A stretch of 64,000 nt of DNA from Thermoflavifilum sp. (GCA_023511875.1 JAIMAQ010000007.1:1-64000); one strand, 5' to 3'; positions 1-10,157 are shown, counted from the stretch's first letter. A program made the numbers and translations. The notes: a model not told the origin generated them from the sequence alone.

Positions 1-39
1 TTTTCATAAGCAGGCTTAGATTTTGTAGTGACTATGAAC

Positions 40-71
40 CGGGTTAGGTGTTTACCTGACCCGCTTTTTTT
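40..71 (+). terminator. Rho-independent terminator of a gene left of the window
   Basis: Inverted repeat 40-49 / 54-63 (10 bp with one G-T pair, GTTT loop) followed by seven T. The T run is on the plus strand, so it should end a plus-strand transcript entering from outside the window. Its T run overlaps the stop codon of the minus-strand DUF2480 gene. Confidence 0.75.
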
Positions 72-588
72 ATATATTATCCTTCCGTTTGAAAATGGGA
101 ATATTGCTGCAAGCCTCACCATACATCAGGCTTTTTACATAAGGCTTTAGCTTTTCGCTAATGGCTATGTATAATGCCGGAGGAATCGATTCGTCTCCAC
201 AACCTTTTACGAGTACCCGCTGCCCTTGATATTGCTCTGCAGGAATTAATTGAATGCGTTCATAAGCTACTTGCTGACGCACGGCTTCCCGATCGCCATA
301 GTAAATCTTTCGTGCCACAGGCTGCAAATAATGTACAGGCAACATATATGCCCATAAGGGAATGATGGCATCAGCGCTACAAACTATGCCTACATATTTA
401 TTTTGGTATGGCTGCCAATCCTTTTCCTGCAAGGCCCGACGATAGTCTTTTTCACGTAAAATCAATCCCTGAAACAAATAATCTTGAATATCAAATACGG
501 CTACCTCTTCGGGCGATGGGAAATACTCCCCCAGATCAATGGTGATTAATCCACTTTGTGCAATTCGATTGACAATGGGTTCTTCCAT
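70..588 (-). CDS. DUF2480 family protein
   Basis: A 172-residue soluble protein of the DUF2480 family, which is essentially confined to Bacteroidota and has no known function. The family pattern is clear: N-terminal segment around IVNRIAQSGLITIDL, then FDIQDYLFQGLILREKDYR and CSADAIIPLWAYML near the middle, and VKGCGDESIPPALY towards the C-terminus. There is no signal peptide or membrane segment, so it is presumably cytoplasmic. It starts at an ATG and its length is normal for the family. The recognition is by family pattern only; no biochemical role can be assigned. Confidence 0.88.
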   Translation of the reverse strand: MEEPIVNRIAQSGLITIDLGEYFPSPEEVAVFDIQDYLFQGLILREKDYRRALQEKDWQPYQNKYVGIVCSADAIIPLWAYMLPVHYLQPVARKIYYGDREAVRQQVAYERIQLIPAEQYQGQRVLVKGCGDESIPPALYIAISEKLKPYVKSLMYGEACSNIPIFKRKDNI

Positions 589-1022
589 AATGCAAATTGT
601 TTATACAAAATCATCCTAAAGTTACACCGTATTGACTTCATCTTCATGAGATGAATTAACATTTACATACCCATGAGAATTACACAATAATTAACCCTTT
701 TGAGCTTGTGCAAATTTGGAAAATCACAGATTTATCTATCAATTATCTGGCATGAAAAGCAAATTGCTTGAAACAAGCTTCTTTTAAAAAATTTTTGTTG
801 TTTGGCCCAATGAGCATTTGATCTACATCAGTCATCACCGAATCATGCTGATAAAAACAAAAATTATCATGGCCATAACCAAGCGAGTGATATATCTGCA
901 GTTTAGAAGAAGTTGTGATTAAACATACATGTTGATGGTAAAAAATACAGATGAAAAACTTAAGCACCCATGCAAAGTGCATCCGTTTATGAATAAAGAC
1001 GATTTCAGTATTGTATGCAACA
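589..1022. other. Intergenic region without a recognisable gene
   Basis: About 430 bases between the start of the DUF2480 gene and the end of the M1 peptidase gene, both on the minus strand. It must hold the DUF2480 promoter, but I see no convincing -7 element. A 79-codon minus-strand reading frame (743-982) starts with ATG but its product is rich in Phe, His and Cys, resembles no family I know, and has no supporting context. I treat it as noncoding. Confidence 0.5.
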
Positions 1023-1055
1023 AACCGCTAGCCCTTATTTTCTGGGCCAGCGGTT
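1023..1055 (-). terminator. Stem-loop overlapping the M1 peptidase stop codon
   Basis: Near-perfect 12-bp inverted repeat (AACCGCTAGCCC with GGGCCAGCGGTT, one mismatch, 9-nt loop). The stop codon of the minus-strand M1 gene lies in the loop and stem. Downstream on the minus strand comes only a weak T-rich stretch (TTTGTTG), so termination is plausible rather than certain. Confidence 0.5.
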
Positions 1056-2984
1056 GTTACTGCGATCAATATCGGGGAATTGATTATCTGGATCTAAAAC
1101 TACTTCACTCACGGGAGAAGTGGTAGGGTAAAAGAAAGTCCACTGGCCTCCTCGCTGCCAAATCTCCACAGGCAGTTGCAGAAAATGCGATTGTCCATTA
1201 GCTTCCCTAATCTGGATCAACACAGGAAGAGCCATTTGCTGTAGGTTACTGATCGTGATATAACATCCTTGCTGGGGATTGTTGTGCATATAGGTTACCG
1301 TATCTACAGACTGATCAAGCGTCCATGTGGTATAAAACCATTCTTTCCAAAACCAACCTAAATCTTCACCACCAGCATTTTCCATTGTTCTAAAAAAATC
1401 TTCTGGCTGAGGATGTTTAAATGCCCATCGTTGAATATAGGTGCGAAAAGCATAGTCGAACCGTTGAGGCCCTAAAATCCATTTGCGGAGGATATCTAAA
1501 GCCAATGCTGTTTTGGAATAATAGAGCCCGTATTCATTCAAACTCATGGCTTCGGGAGGAGTCATCAAAGGATCGTGTTCGCGTTGCATGGCACGAGCCA
1601 TATACAATGCAGGCCGTTCAGTTGAATCATAATATTCTCCATGATGAAACATTTTTGTGGCATATTCATTTATAAACGTGTTGAATCCCTCATCTTGCCA
1701 CATGTATCGTCGTTCATTTGATCCCACGATCATGGGAAACCAGTTGTGTCCGATCTCATGGGTAATATCGCCCCATAATTGGCCATCTTGTAAATCGTGT
1801 CGACAAAAAATTATTCCAGGGTATTCCATACCCAATGCAACGCCAGCTACACTCACAGCTGAATTCCAGGGATATTCGTAGTATGCTCGAGAATAAATTT
1901 CAATGCTGTGTTTCAAGTATTCTGTAGAACGGCCGTAAGCATGGTATCCTGCACTTTCAATGGGATAAACCGACATAGCAATTGCCTTTCGTCCGCTGGG
2001 TAAGTTTACCCGTGCCGCATCCCAGACAAAAGCTTTAGAGGCAGCCCATGATACATCGCGAGTGTTTAACATGCGGAAATGCCAAGTAAGTTCTCCTTGA
2101 TGCGTGGGCCTTGTGTTCTTTTTACCCACTTCGTCGGGAGAAATAATCATTACTGTAGTATCGCTTTCTCGCGCTTTTTGTAAGCGTGCTATTTCAGTAT
2201 GCGTTAATACCTGTTCTGGATTCATCAAATCACCCGAACCCACCACAATCATGTCGGCCGGCACGGTAATGTAATAATCAAAATTGCCATACTCACAATA
2301 AAATTCACCCAAACCCATGTAGGGCAAGGTGTTCCAACCCATCACATCATCGTATACTTCCATGCGGGGATACCATTGGGCAATCTCATACACTACCCCA
2401 TTTTTGGTATACAACCTTCCCATGCGATCAGCTCCATATTCTGGAATAGCAAAACTGTATTTCACTTCTATATCGATACGATCGCCATGTGGTAATACCG
2501 GTTGATGAAGTTGAATTTGCATGCGTGTATCAGATATGATTGGATCCACCAATTGCTTTGTTCCGTGATATACAATACTCACTTCTTGAATATGGTAACC
2601 TCCTCGTTTAAACCCTTTCACATCAAAGCGATCCCCTCCAACAGGTGTAGTAGCTGCTCCTCGTGAATCGGGAGAAAATAAATTTTGATCTAACTGCAAC
2701 CAGAGAAAAGACAAGCTATCTGGACTATTATTCTGATAATGAATAATCACCGTACCGCTCACTGTAGTATCTTTTTCGCTAAGCGTAGCATGTATATCAT
2801 AATCGGCTCTGTTTTGCCAATATTGTGGCCCTGGCGAACCATCGGCACTGCGATATACATTTCCATTGTGGGTGTAAAAAAACGGATTAAATAATGCATG
2901 CTGATCATAATGACTCTGAGCTTGTACTGCCCAGGCAAGGCAAATACCCGCAAGGAGCAGGCAAAGGCGGCTTAGATATTTCAT
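1035..2984 (-). CDS. M1 family metallopeptidase (secreted)
   Basis: Gluzincin aminopeptidase-type protein of 649 residues with an N-terminal signal peptide ending at about AVQAQ (residues 1-23), so it acts in the periplasm or at the cell surface. Zinc site: HEIGH at residues 409-413 and the third ligand Glu432, the standard HExxH-18-E spacing. A GMEYPG segment shortly before corresponds to the substrate-binding GAMEN region. The N-terminal half is the beta-saddle domain of M1 enzymes. It is a close paralogue of the 877-residue M1 protein at 14246-16879 but lacks that protein's C-terminal extension. The substrate is unknown. Start is ATG; the SNF2 gene precedes it on the same strand with an 81-bp gap. 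Confidence 0.92.
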   Translation of the reverse strand: MKYLSRLCLLLAGICLAWAVQAQSHYDQHALFNPFFYTHNGNVYRSADGSPGPQYWQNRADYDIHATLSEKDTTVSGTVIIHYQNNSPDSLSFLWLQLDQNLFSPDSRGAATTPVGGDRFDVKGFKRGGYHIQEVSIVYHGTKQLVDPIISDTRMQIQLHQPVLPHGDRIDIEVKYSFAIPEYGADRMGRLYTKNGVVYEIAQWYPRMEVYDDVMGWNTLPYMGLGEFYCEYGNFDYYITVPADMIVVGSGDLMNPEQVLTHTEIARLQKARESDTTVMIISPDEVGKKNTRPTHQGELTWHFRMLNTRDVSWAASKAFVWDAARVNLPSGRKAIAMSVYPIESAGYHAYGRSTEYLKHSIEIYSRAYYEYPWNSAVSVAGVALGMEYPGIIFCRHDLQDGQLWGDITHEIGHNWFPMIVGSNERRYMWQDEGFNTFINEYATKMFHHGEYYDSTERPALYMARAMQREHDPLMTPPEAMSLNEYGLYYSKTALALDILRKWILGPQRFDYAFRTYIQRWAFKHPQPEDFFRTMENAGGEDLGWFWKEWFYTTWTLDQSVDTVTYMHNNPQQGCYITISNLQQMALPVLIQIREANGQSHFLQLPVEIWQRGGQWTFFYPTTSPVSEVVLDPDNQFPDIDRSNNRWPRK

Positions 2985-3065
2985 ATCAATAAAATTAATG
3001 CCGCCTAAGCTATTAAGTTTCTATTAATTCCGCAAATGAAATATGGATATTTTATTAACCACCGC

Positions 3066-6000
3066 TTAACTAAATAAATACATGACATCTTCGCGAGTAA
3101 GCTTTTTGATAAATGCGGTATCATCTGCAATTATATCTTTTACCAATGACTTTTTCTTTTCTTGCAAAGCGATGATTTTATCTTCAACTGTATTTTTACA
3201 AATAAGTCGGTATGCAAAAATGTTTTTATCTTGCCCGATACGATGTGTACGATCAATAGCTTGTTGCTCCACTGCTGGGTTCCACCATGGGTCAACGATA
3301 TATACATAATCTGCTGCTGTAAGATTAAGTCCTACACCACCTGCCTTGAGTGAAATTAAAAATACTCGATAATCTTCGTTTTGCTGAAATAGCTGAATCG
3401 CTTGCTCGCGCTCGTGAGATGGTGTACTGCCATCAAAATATGCAAATGGAATGTTGAGTTTAATGAGTTGTTGCTTAATTAAATCGAGCATTCCGAGAAA
3501 CTGAGAGAATACCAATACCTTATGCTGGCCTACATTTTCAGATAATTCTCGAGTTAATTCTTCCAATTTTGCTGAAACATTGGGATGAGAGGCTTGTTTG
3601 AGAATAGCAGGCGAATCGCATATTTGGCGTAATAAGGTTAAGCCCTGTAAAATGGTAAACTGTGAGCGCTCAAAACCCAATTCATCCATGCTATCTAATA
3701 TGCGCGATCGATAAAATTGTCGATAATATTCATAAATACTTCTTTGTGCTTCATCCATTTCACAATATATAGTAATCTCGGTTTTTTCTGGTAACTCGGG
3801 CGCTACTTGTTCCTTAGTTCGCCTTAATATAAATGGATAGATTAATTTACGAAGATGTTCTTTTCTTTCTTCATCTTGAAATTTATCTATGGGTATGGCA
3901 AATTCGTTTTTGAAAAAATCTATACTGCCCAGCATACCTGGGTTTAAGAAATGCATCTGTGCATAGATATCGAATGTGTTATTTTGCATTGGCGTGCCGC
4001 TCAAAGCCAAGCGATTGCGCGTTTTCAATAACATGGCAGCCTTGGCCACTTTGCTATGCGGATTCTTAATGGCTTGTGATTCATCTAATACTACATAATC
4101 GAATTGCAATTCCAGAAAGAGTTTTACATCCATTCGCAATGTGCCATATGTACTAATAATTAAATCGTATTTTTGCAAATCCGATGCTTTTCTAGTACGT
4201 GCAGGGCCATGATGAATATGATAATGTAAATCGGGGGTAAACTTAAGGATCTCATTTTCCCAGTTGTAGATAAGTGTGGTGGGGCATATCACCAGAGTAA
4301 AACATCTTCCTCTTTTTTGTTTGATATGCCAAATAAAACTAAGTGCCTGTACCGTTTTGCCTAAACCCATATCATCGGCCAGAATACCGCCCCAGCCAAT
4401 ACGATCTAAATAATTCAGCCACTGAAAGCCAGCTTGTTGATATGGTCTTAATATAGATTTATATGCTTCTGGAATAGGTTCCCATTCGTTTTCATCGTAT
4501 TTTAAAAGTCTTCTTTTCTTTTCTTCAAGCTCTATGAGCAGTTGATCATCGTCTATATGTTCATACAACTCATCAATAATTCCAAAATTATATGAAGATA
4601 TTTTTAAGCCCTGCTGGTGTTCTTCTCCCACCCTAAACAGCAAAGCATATTTTTTTAGCCATTCTTCAGGCAATACACCTAGTGTGCCATCGGCTAGTGG
4701 AATAATTTGTTCCTCTTTTTGTAAGGCTTTTTTGATATCGCGCACACTCACTTGCTGATCTCCAAAACGCACATCGACCTTTGCTTCAAACCAATCTACT
4801 TGAGCAGAAATATGCAAATTTGTTTTTGGATAATGGGTATTGAATTTGAAATGTTTCAACTGCTCAATCCCCAGAACAGCAACTTTATGTGATTTCAATT
4901 GGTCTAGAAAATATAAGATCCATCCTTTTTTGGTGAGCTCATGAGATTTAAGATAAAAATATGGATGTTGTGTGGGTTTGGTAAATTGTGGATGTAAACT
5001 TTGCAAGAATGCAATAAACTGCGATTCTGCATCCAAATTTCTTTCTATGCGAATGAGCTTTTCACCTTTTTGCTCCCAATGAATTGATGTGCTTTGCCAT
5101 TCAACCCGAATATGATGATAATAAAATATGGGCTGAATGATGAGCAAATCATCCAATTCTTTTAATTCAACGGCCGGGGAAGGATATACCTGAGTGATTT
5201 GCTCGCAAAGAGATTCATCTATCATCAATTCCACCAAATGAGCATGAGGAATGATTTGCTTTTGTGCATACTGTGGCCATTCTTCACGAGGCATGTGTAA
5301 AGCTTCTTTGTCTATAAATGCCGCTGCCAACACCATCACTTCCTGTGATGGCCAGAGATATAGATGATTGTTGATCAAAAAACCTAAAGGCGAAGACCAA
5401 TTGTTTTGACTGATGGGTATGTGTTGATTTTGTATGCATACGAATGCACGTAATACAATATCTTGTTTTTCATCGCTCACCTGTAAGCACAAGGTAGCAG
5501 TTTGCGTGTGTACTTGAAGTGGTATGAGATGCGCCGTCTGATAAGGCTTTCCCGGCGGTAACCAAAAATGACGATGATTGAGTTCTTCCGCTTCTCCCAG
5601 TTTTTGTAGTTTAGGAAATAAGTATTCGATTATGAGTTGTTTGTTTTCATTTGATGGGTCTCGTAAGCTGTTTTCTGCTGCTGTATCGATCCATTCTTCC
5701 CATATATTCCAGAAGGGTGAATTTTTATGTAAATATTTTTGAATTTCTGCTGGTTGCAATTTCCGCATCAGCGATAGCCATTTTCGATCTTTTTCTGGCA
5801 ACCCGGGTACTTCCACATAACGATCGAGTGGAAGTTTTTCCAGTTTACTCATGAATTGCTGCTCTTCTCCATATTCGCCCACGACCACATCGAGCTGACA
5901 ATAGGGAAAATACTGAGTATGCGTGTTCCACACCACTGCGATGCGTATGTTGGTAGGTATAGACTTTTCTTCCGTATGAGTAGGTAATGATACGGTTTGG

Positions 6001-6788
6001 ATTTTTTTGACTGCTGGATCCAATACGCGTAAATAAGGTTTACCATTTACATAATGAAAAGCAAATTTCTCTTGCCAATTATCCTGTAAAGTATAGCCGT
6101 AAGCAGCAAGTAATTTAGCTTTTTCTTTATCCCAATTACGTAAAGTATCAAAATAATATGGGCCATGATGATCAAGCAAGTGAAGAAATACGGCCAACTT
6201 ATGTACACAGAGTGGATAATGTTGCTCCTCACAACTGCAAGAAGTATCGAAATAACGCTCTTCATTTCGCTTGATATGTACTTGATAGTGCTTGAAATGA
6301 TCCATTACTTCCATGCATACTGATTCATCGCCTGCACGGATAATAGTAGGTGGCTGCAGACGAATCAATTGTTCTGCCTGGTTAAAAAGATCTTGTGAGC
6401 TTAATAGTTTAAGTATTTTTAAGTCAATTTGTTTCATTTTAACTACGGTATGACGTTGATCATACCGAGGTTGGTGATGTTGAAAATATTGTTTGTCGAG
6501 CAAATCTTGTAGTTGAAATAGGGCTGCCGCTTCATGCCGGCAAATTTCGCCTAGGTTGTAGGGGCATTGGCACCTCACATGTAAAGCTCCTGGCTCAAGA
6601 AATTTATTGACAGTAACTTTATAATAAATCTCGTGAGTATCGTTTTTTACCCGAAAGGAAGCCGTATGAAGCACTGGATCAGCCTCTAACAAGGTCACTC
6701 CACCCGTAGCGTAAATACGTTTCCCTCTACGGATCACTTCATCCGTCCCGTTACTATACACAAATTTCAGGATTTCGGGCAAAGGCAT
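3066..6788 (-). CDS. SNF2-family DEAD/DEAH helicase with SWIM zinc fingers
   Basis: Large ATP-dependent DNA translocase, 1240 residues from the ATG at 6788. The reading frame extends upstream to a TTG at 6923, but that lies inside comB and upstream of a good -7 promoter element, so the ATG is preferred. N-terminus: two SWIM-type zinc fingers, a CxCx7CxH cluster (CQCPYNLGEICRH, about residue 70) and a second one (CSCEEQHYPLCVH, about residue 185). A long central region follows. The helicase core begins about residue 780 with Walker A DDMGLGKT, then a DESQ box, and helicase motifs V/VI (GGVGLNLTAADYV, DRTHRIGQ) near residues 1160-1190. This is the usual bacterial SNF2-SWIM architecture. The cellular role is not known; a part in transcription or DNA repair is inference. 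Confidence 0.93.
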   Translation of the reverse strand: MPLPEILKFVYSNGTDEVIRRGKRIYATGGVTLLEADPVLHTASFRVKNDTHEIYYKVTVNKFLEPGALHVRCQCPYNLGEICRHEAAALFQLQDLLDKQYFQHHQPRYDQRHTVVKMKQIDLKILKLLSSQDLFNQAEQLIRLQPPTIIRAGDESVCMEVMDHFKHYQVHIKRNEERYFDTSCSCEEQHYPLCVHKLAVFLHLLDHHGPYYFDTLRNWDKEKAKLLAAYGYTLQDNWQEKFAFHYVNGKPYLRVLDPAVKKIQTVSLPTHTEEKSIPTNIRIAVVWNTHTQYFPYCQLDVVVGEYGEEQQFMSKLEKLPLDRYVEVPGLPEKDRKWLSLMRKLQPAEIQKYLHKNSPFWNIWEEWIDTAAENSLRDPSNENKQLIIEYLFPKLQKLGEAEELNHRHFWLPPGKPYQTAHLIPLQVHTQTATLCLQVSDEKQDIVLRAFVCIQNQHIPISQNNWSSPLGFLINNHLYLWPSQEVMVLAAAFIDKEALHMPREEWPQYAQKQIIPHAHLVELMIDESLCEQITQVYPSPAVELKELDDLLIIQPIFYYHHIRVEWQSTSIHWEQKGEKLIRIERNLDAESQFIAFLQSLHPQFTKPTQHPYFYLKSHELTKKGWILYFLDQLKSHKVAVLGIEQLKHFKFNTHYPKTNLHISAQVDWFEAKVDVRFGDQQVSVRDIKKALQKEEQIIPLADGTLGVLPEEWLKKYALLFRVGEEHQQGLKISSYNFGIIDELYEHIDDDQLLIELEEKKRRLLKYDENEWEPIPEAYKSILRPYQQAGFQWLNYLDRIGWGGILADDMGLGKTVQALSFIWHIKQKRGRCFTLVICPTTLIYNWENEILKFTPDLHYHIHHGPARTRKASDLQKYDLIISTYGTLRMDVKLFLELQFDYVVLDESQAIKNPHSKVAKAAMLLKTRNRLALSGTPMQNNTFDIYAQMHFLNPGMLGSIDFFKNEFAIPIDKFQDEERKEHLRKLIYPFILRRTKEQVAPELPEKTEITIYCEMDEAQRSIYEYYRQFYRSRILDSMDELGFERSQFTILQGLTLLRQICDSPAILKQASHPNVSAKLEELTRELSENVGQHKVLVFSQFLGMLDLIKQQLIKLNIPFAYFDGSTPSHEREQAIQLFQQNEDYRVFLISLKAGGVGLNLTAADYVYIVDPWWNPAVEQQAIDRTHRIGQDKNIFAYRLICKNTVEDKIIALQEKKKSLVKDIIADDTAFIKKLTREDVMYLFS

Positions 6789-6818
6789 AGGTGGCCTATT
6801 TTGCGAAAAGGCAAACCG

Positions 6819-6850
6819 CAAATTTACAAAATTATCACCTGAAAGGCAAG
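6819..6850 (-). promoter_or_regulatory. Candidate promoter for the SNF2 gene
   Basis: On the minus strand a TAAATTTG element (6819-6826) matches the Bacteroidota -7 consensus TAnnTTTG; a second, adjacent match TAATTTTG lies at 6827-6834. A TTG-containing -33-like element (CTTG) lies 20 bases upstream at 6847-6850. It sits 30 bases before the ATG at 6788. Confidence 0.5.
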
Positions 6851-6856
6851 CCGAAG

Positions 6857-7579
6857 CTATGCTCGTTCGATGGCTCCATCTCGATATAAGGGTAATACCG
6901 TTGCTTGATCTATCTTCAAGCAATATGCAATATCGCGTTGAAAACCATGCTGGCTTAAGCGCTTATAATGCGAGGCCTGCTGAATGTGCTCCATCAAATT
7001 GTTGTGGGTAGCTAAATACAGCTGCTCTGCAATCAATGCAGCATCACACTGAACATCGAAATGAGATTTTATGCGATGAAGAATAGCCCCAGCCAGGACA
7101 GAATCTTCGAGATTAATACGATCTTTCCATCCTGCACAAGCTAATACCACTGGCCTGTTTCGAGCAACCAAATAATCACAAACTATAGAAAGATTTAAAA
7201 AAGAGCCAATCACTATCTCTTCAGCATCTTTAGCCATGTGCAGCAAGCGAGTACCATTGGTAGTGGTAAGCACTAAGGTTTTCCCCTGAATAAAAGATGC
7301 GGGATATTCTAACGGCGAATTACCATGTTCCAATCCAGGTGCAATTTGGCCATCGCGCTCACCTGCAGTAATAGCCCCTAATTGGCGACCAATTTCAATA
7401 CATTTCTCTACAGAATCAACAGGGATTACTTTTTGTGCACCATGATGCAATGCCGTACAAATAGTAGAAGTAGCTCTCAAGACATCAATAACTACGACGA
7501 TTTTCTGAGATAAATCATATAAATGCAATAATGCTGGAGAAAGCGATACTTCTAAGCTGGGCTTGTTTCCTTTGTCCAT
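6857..7579 (-). CDS. comB: 2-phosphosulfolactate phosphatase (ComB family)
   Basis: ComB hydrolyses 2-phosphosulfolactate to sulfolactate, a step of coenzyme M synthesis in methanogens; many bacteria, including Bacteroidota, carry homologues whose pathway is less clear. The 240-residue product shows the family segments VVVIDVLRATSTICTAL near residue 30, AGERDG near 75 and TTTNGTRLL near 110. The ATG at 7579 is chosen over a TTG at 7597 because the TTG lies inside a TACCTTTG promoter element. It sits 85 bases downstream of arsC on the same strand but appears to have its own promoter. No other coenzyme M gene is nearby, so the physiological role is open. Confidence 0.9.
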   Translation of the reverse strand: MDKGNKPSLEVSLSPALLHLYDLSQKIVVVIDVLRATSTICTALHHGAQKVIPVDSVEKCIEIGRQLGAITAGERDGQIAPGLEHGNSPLEYPASFIQGKTLVLTTTNGTRLLHMAKDAEEIVIGSFLNLSIVCDYLVARNRPVVLACAGWKDRINLEDSVLAGAILHRIKSHFDVQCDAALIAEQLYLATHNNLMEHIQQASHYKRLSQHGFQRDIAYCLKIDQATVLPLYRDGAIERA

Positions 7580-7594
7580 ATGAAAAACGAATGG

Positions 7595-7602
7595 CAAAGG
7601 TA
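7595..7602 (-). promoter_or_regulatory. Candidate -7 element of comB
   Basis: TACCTTTG on the minus strand, an exact match to TAnnTTTG, 15 bases before the ATG at 7579. I see no clear TTTG at the -33 position. Confidence 0.45.
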
Positions 7603-7664
7603 CGAAACTCTCTTATTTTCTTGTCGTTGTTCGTGGAAATGGGCGGTTCAATATCGCTTACGCA

Positions 7665-8084
7665 CTACATATTCGATAAATTCTTAGTTGCAAATTCTCG
7701 ACAAAAAACTTTTATTTCATCGCGCACTTTCCTGAATACTTGTAAAATATCTTGTTCTGTTCCGCTGGCTTGTGCAGGATCGGGAAAACTTCGATGTATG
7801 TGAATAGCCCGTCCTGGAAAATGCGGACAATGTTCTCGAGCATGATCACAAACTGTAATCACATAGTCAAATTCTTTGCCCAAGTACATATCCACCAGAT
7901 GAGATTGGTGATGCGATATGTCTACTCCATCTTCTGCCATTACCCGAATTGCATATGGATGTACACCACGAGCTTCAAGACCTGCACTGTAAATTTCTGC
8001 TGTTGGTGCAAAATATTGTAAATATCCTTGAGCCATTTGGCTACGACAACTATTGCCTGTACATAATACTAAAACACGTTTCAT
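7665..8084 (-). CDS. arsC: Arsenate reductase, thioredoxin-coupled LMW-PTP type
   Basis: Reduces arsenate to arsenite in the cytoplasm. The 139-residue protein has the low-molecular-weight phosphatase P-loop CTGNSCRS at the N-terminus (Cys8, Arg14), and a second Cys pair, Cys79 and Cys86 in CDHAREHC, with the seven-residue spacing of the thioredoxin-dependent pI258 class. A DPA motif (about residue 102) supplies the expected general acid. It is the last gene of arsR-arsM-acr3-arsC, with only 3 bases between the acr3 stop and its ATG, so it is almost certainly cotranscribed. Its product, arsenite, is the substrate of the neighbouring Acr3 pump and ArsM methyltransferase. Confidence 0.93.
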   Translation of the reverse strand: MKRVLVLCTGNSCRSQMAQGYLQYFAPTAEIYSAGLEARGVHPYAIRVMAEDGVDISHHQSHLVDMYLGKEFDYVITVCDHAREHCPHFPGRAIHIHRSFPDPAQASGTEQDILQVFRKVRDEIKVFCREFATKNLSNM

Positions 8085-8087
8085 TGT

Positions 8088-9173
8088 TTATGTATTTTTC
8101 AAGAACTGTGGATGAGCATAATATTTTTCTTTTAACCATATAGCCACTTTCACCAACGAAATAAGTACCGGTACTTCTACCAATGGACCTATTACTCCTG
8201 CAAAAGCCTCACCACTATTTATACCAAAAACACCAATAGCTACTGCAATAGCCAGCTCAAAATTATTCCCTGCCGCAGTGAAAGCAATTGAAGCATTAAC
8301 ACTATAATCAGCTCCCAATTTTTTACCTACCCAAAAACTAATAAAAAACATTACAGAAAAATAAATGATCAATGGAATAGCCACACGAATAATGTCTATG
8401 GGAATCTGAACAATTAGTTCCCCTTTCAAACTAAACATCACGACGATGGTAAACAATAAAGCAATTAAGGTAATGGGCGAAATAATGGGAATGAATTTAT
8501 CTGTAAACCACTGTTTACCTTTTATCTGTATACCAACATACCGAGTAATTATGCCTGCTACAAATGGAATTCCTAAGTAAATAGCTACACTTTTGGCAAT
8601 TTCCCAAATACGGATATGCACAGTAGTTTTACTAAAACCAAATAAGGGAGGCAAAACGGTAATAAACACATAAGCATATACGCTATACATGATTACTTGA
8701 AATATACTATTTAATGCTACCAGCCCTGCTGCATATTCTCGATTGCCCTCGGCTAATTCATTCCACACGATGACCATGGCAATGCATCTGGCCAGGCCAA
8801 TCAGAATTAAACCAATCATGTATTCCGGATAATGATGTAAGAATAATATAGCCAGTACAAACATTAAAGTTGGACCAATTATCCAATTGAGTAATAAGGA
8901 TATCCCAAGAATTTTCATGTTTTTAAATACCTCTGGCAATTTTTCATACCTTACTTTTACAAATGGTGGATACATCATGAGAATTAATCCAATGGCCAGC
9001 AAAATATTGGTCGTTCCAGAAGAAAAAGAATTGATCAATGAAGCAACAGAGGGAAAAAAATACCCTATTGCTACACCAGTAGCCATGGCCAAGAAGATCC
9101 ACAAGGTCAAATAACGATCAAGAAACTTTAACCGTGTACGTTGGTTTATTGAACAATTATTATGAAACGACAC
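8088..9173 (-). CDS. acr3: ACR3 family arsenite efflux transporter
   Basis: Inner-membrane arsenite exporter of the BART superfamily, 361 residues with about ten hydrophobic segments. The N-terminal [20 protein letters not shown] and the fourth-helix segment [15 protein letters not shown], which contains the conserved substrate-related Cys, are diagnostic of Acr3 as opposed to ArsB. The start is a GTG at 9173; no ATG occurs before the first membrane helix, so the non-ATG start is needed to keep the normal N-terminus. It lies between arsM (90-bp gap) and arsC (3-bp gap) and is part of the ars operon. Confidence 0.94.
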   Translation of the reverse strand: MSFHNNCSINQRTRLKFLDRYLTLWIFLAMATGVAIGYFFPSVASLINSFSSGTTNILLAIGLILMMYPPFVKVRYEKLPEVFKNMKILGISLLLNWIIGPTLMFVLAILFLHHYPEYMIGLILIGLARCIAMVIVWNELAEGNREYAAGLVALNSIFQVIMYSVYAYVFITVLPPLFGFSKTTVHIRIWEIAKSVAIYLGIPFVAGIITRYVGIQIKGKQWFTDKFIPIISPITLIALLFTIVVMFSLKGELIVQIPIDIIRVAIPLIIYFSVMFFISFWVGKKLGADYSVNASIAFTAAGNNFELAIAVAIGVFGINSGEAFAGVIGPLVEVPVLISLVKVAIWLKEKYYAHPQFLKNT

Positions 9174-9263
9174 AAAACACTTTTTAAATAGCTACTCCAA
9201 AAAATTATCGATAAACTCTCTGCTTATTTAAAAACACTAGTTGGTTAACCGTATGAATAAACT

Positions 9264-10094
9264 TCAGTAAGGCTTTTCGGCATACACAGTGATACTAACG
9301 ATCCTGTTGGAAGAGTTATAAAATGCGGTTATTTGATCGGTGGAGAGATACTGCCGTAAGATATTTTCGGGAATCACAATAGGTCTCTCTTTTTGCACCT
9401 TTACCTGCAAAAAGCCTGTTGCTTGGATGAGTGCTAAATAATCATTTTGTTGAATAGCCCCCGAAATACAACCTGCATACATTTCAGCAGCATGCCTAAT
9501 CGGTTCAGGTAAAGTTCCTTGTAAAACAATATCCGAAATCGAAAAATGCCCTCCCGGTTTCAATACCCGATAAATCTCTTGGAATACAGCTTTTTTATTG
9601 GGTACGAGGTTCAGTACACAATTGCTAATCACTACATCTGCTATACTGTCGGACAAAGGCATTTTTTCAATATCTCCCAAAATAAACTCCACATTGTTAA
9701 ACCCTAACTTCTCAGCATTTTTACGCGCTTTCTCAATCATCTCTGGAGTAAAATCAATGCCTATTATTCTACCTTCTGGACCAACTTCTGCCCGAGCAAT
9801 AAAACAATCATTTCCTGCTCCACTGCCCAAATCAATCACCGTATTGCCTTTCTTGATTTGAGCAAATTGCGTAGGCAACCCACATCCCAGCCCTAAATCA
9901 GCATCCGGAATATAGCCTTTTAGCTCAGCATAGTCTTCATTCATGCTGGAGCATACCTCATGAAAACTATTACCAGTCGTGTCGGAGCAACTACCGCAAC
10001 CACAACAAGAGGTTTGATTGGTGCTTTTGTCTTGTAAAGCAATTTGGCTGTATTTCTGCCTAACCATTTCTTTTAATTGTTCATGCGTGTCCAT
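9264..10094 (-). CDS. arsM: Arsenite methyltransferase
   Basis: SAM-dependent methylation of arsenite to methylated arsenicals. In this 276-residue protein the Rossmann SAM site is VIDLGSGAGND (residues 86-96). The conserved arsenite-binding cysteines of ArsM are all recognisable: Cys71 in GLGCGLP, Cys159 in SNCVLNLVP and Cys209 in AGCISGA, with Cys48 as the likely fourth. A separate Cys cluster CCGCGSC at residues 30-36 precedes the catalytic domain. It lies between arsR and acr3 on the same strand. A second ArsR-like inverted repeat (10116-10145) lies 22 bases upstream of its ATG, suggesting an internal regulated promoter. Confidence 0.93.
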   Translation of the reverse strand: MDTHEQLKEMVRQKYSQIALQDKSTNQTSCCGCGSCSDTTGNSFHEVCSSMNEDYAELKGYIPDADLGLGCGLPTQFAQIKKGNTVIDLGSGAGNDCFIARAEVGPEGRIIGIDFTPEMIEKARKNAEKLGFNNVEFILGDIEKMPLSDSIADVVISNCVLNLVPNKKAVFQEIYRVLKPGGHFSISDIVLQGTLPEPIRHAAEMYAGCISGAIQQNDYLALIQATGFLQVKVQKERPIVIPENILRQYLSTDQITAFYNSSNRIVSITVYAEKPY

Positions 10095-10115
10095 GTCTGA
10101 TTGTTTTAAGTGTAT

Positions 10116-10145
10116 AAAATTTATCGTAATTTTTCGATATATTTT
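10116..10145 (-). promoter_or_regulatory. Candidate ArsR operator upstream of arsM
   Basis: Inverted repeat TATCG-N8-CGATA (10122-10139), with further outer complementarity (AAAAT/ATTTT, one mismatch between the blocks). It has the same half-site and the same 8-base spacing as the element before arsR, which is the main argument that both bind the same regulator. Confidence 0.6.
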
Positions 10146-10157
10146 TAATAAAAAAAA

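Noticed and set aside
743-982. 79-codon minus-strand frame in the DUF2480/M1 gap
   Set aside because: It starts with ATG but the product is rich in Phe, His and Cys, matches no family I know and has no neighbour or promoter support.
9205-9214. TTATCGATAA palindrome before acr3 as a third ArsR operator
   Set aside because: The half-site is present but there is no 8-base spacer as in the two other operators, and a 10-base AT-rich palindrome is common by chance.
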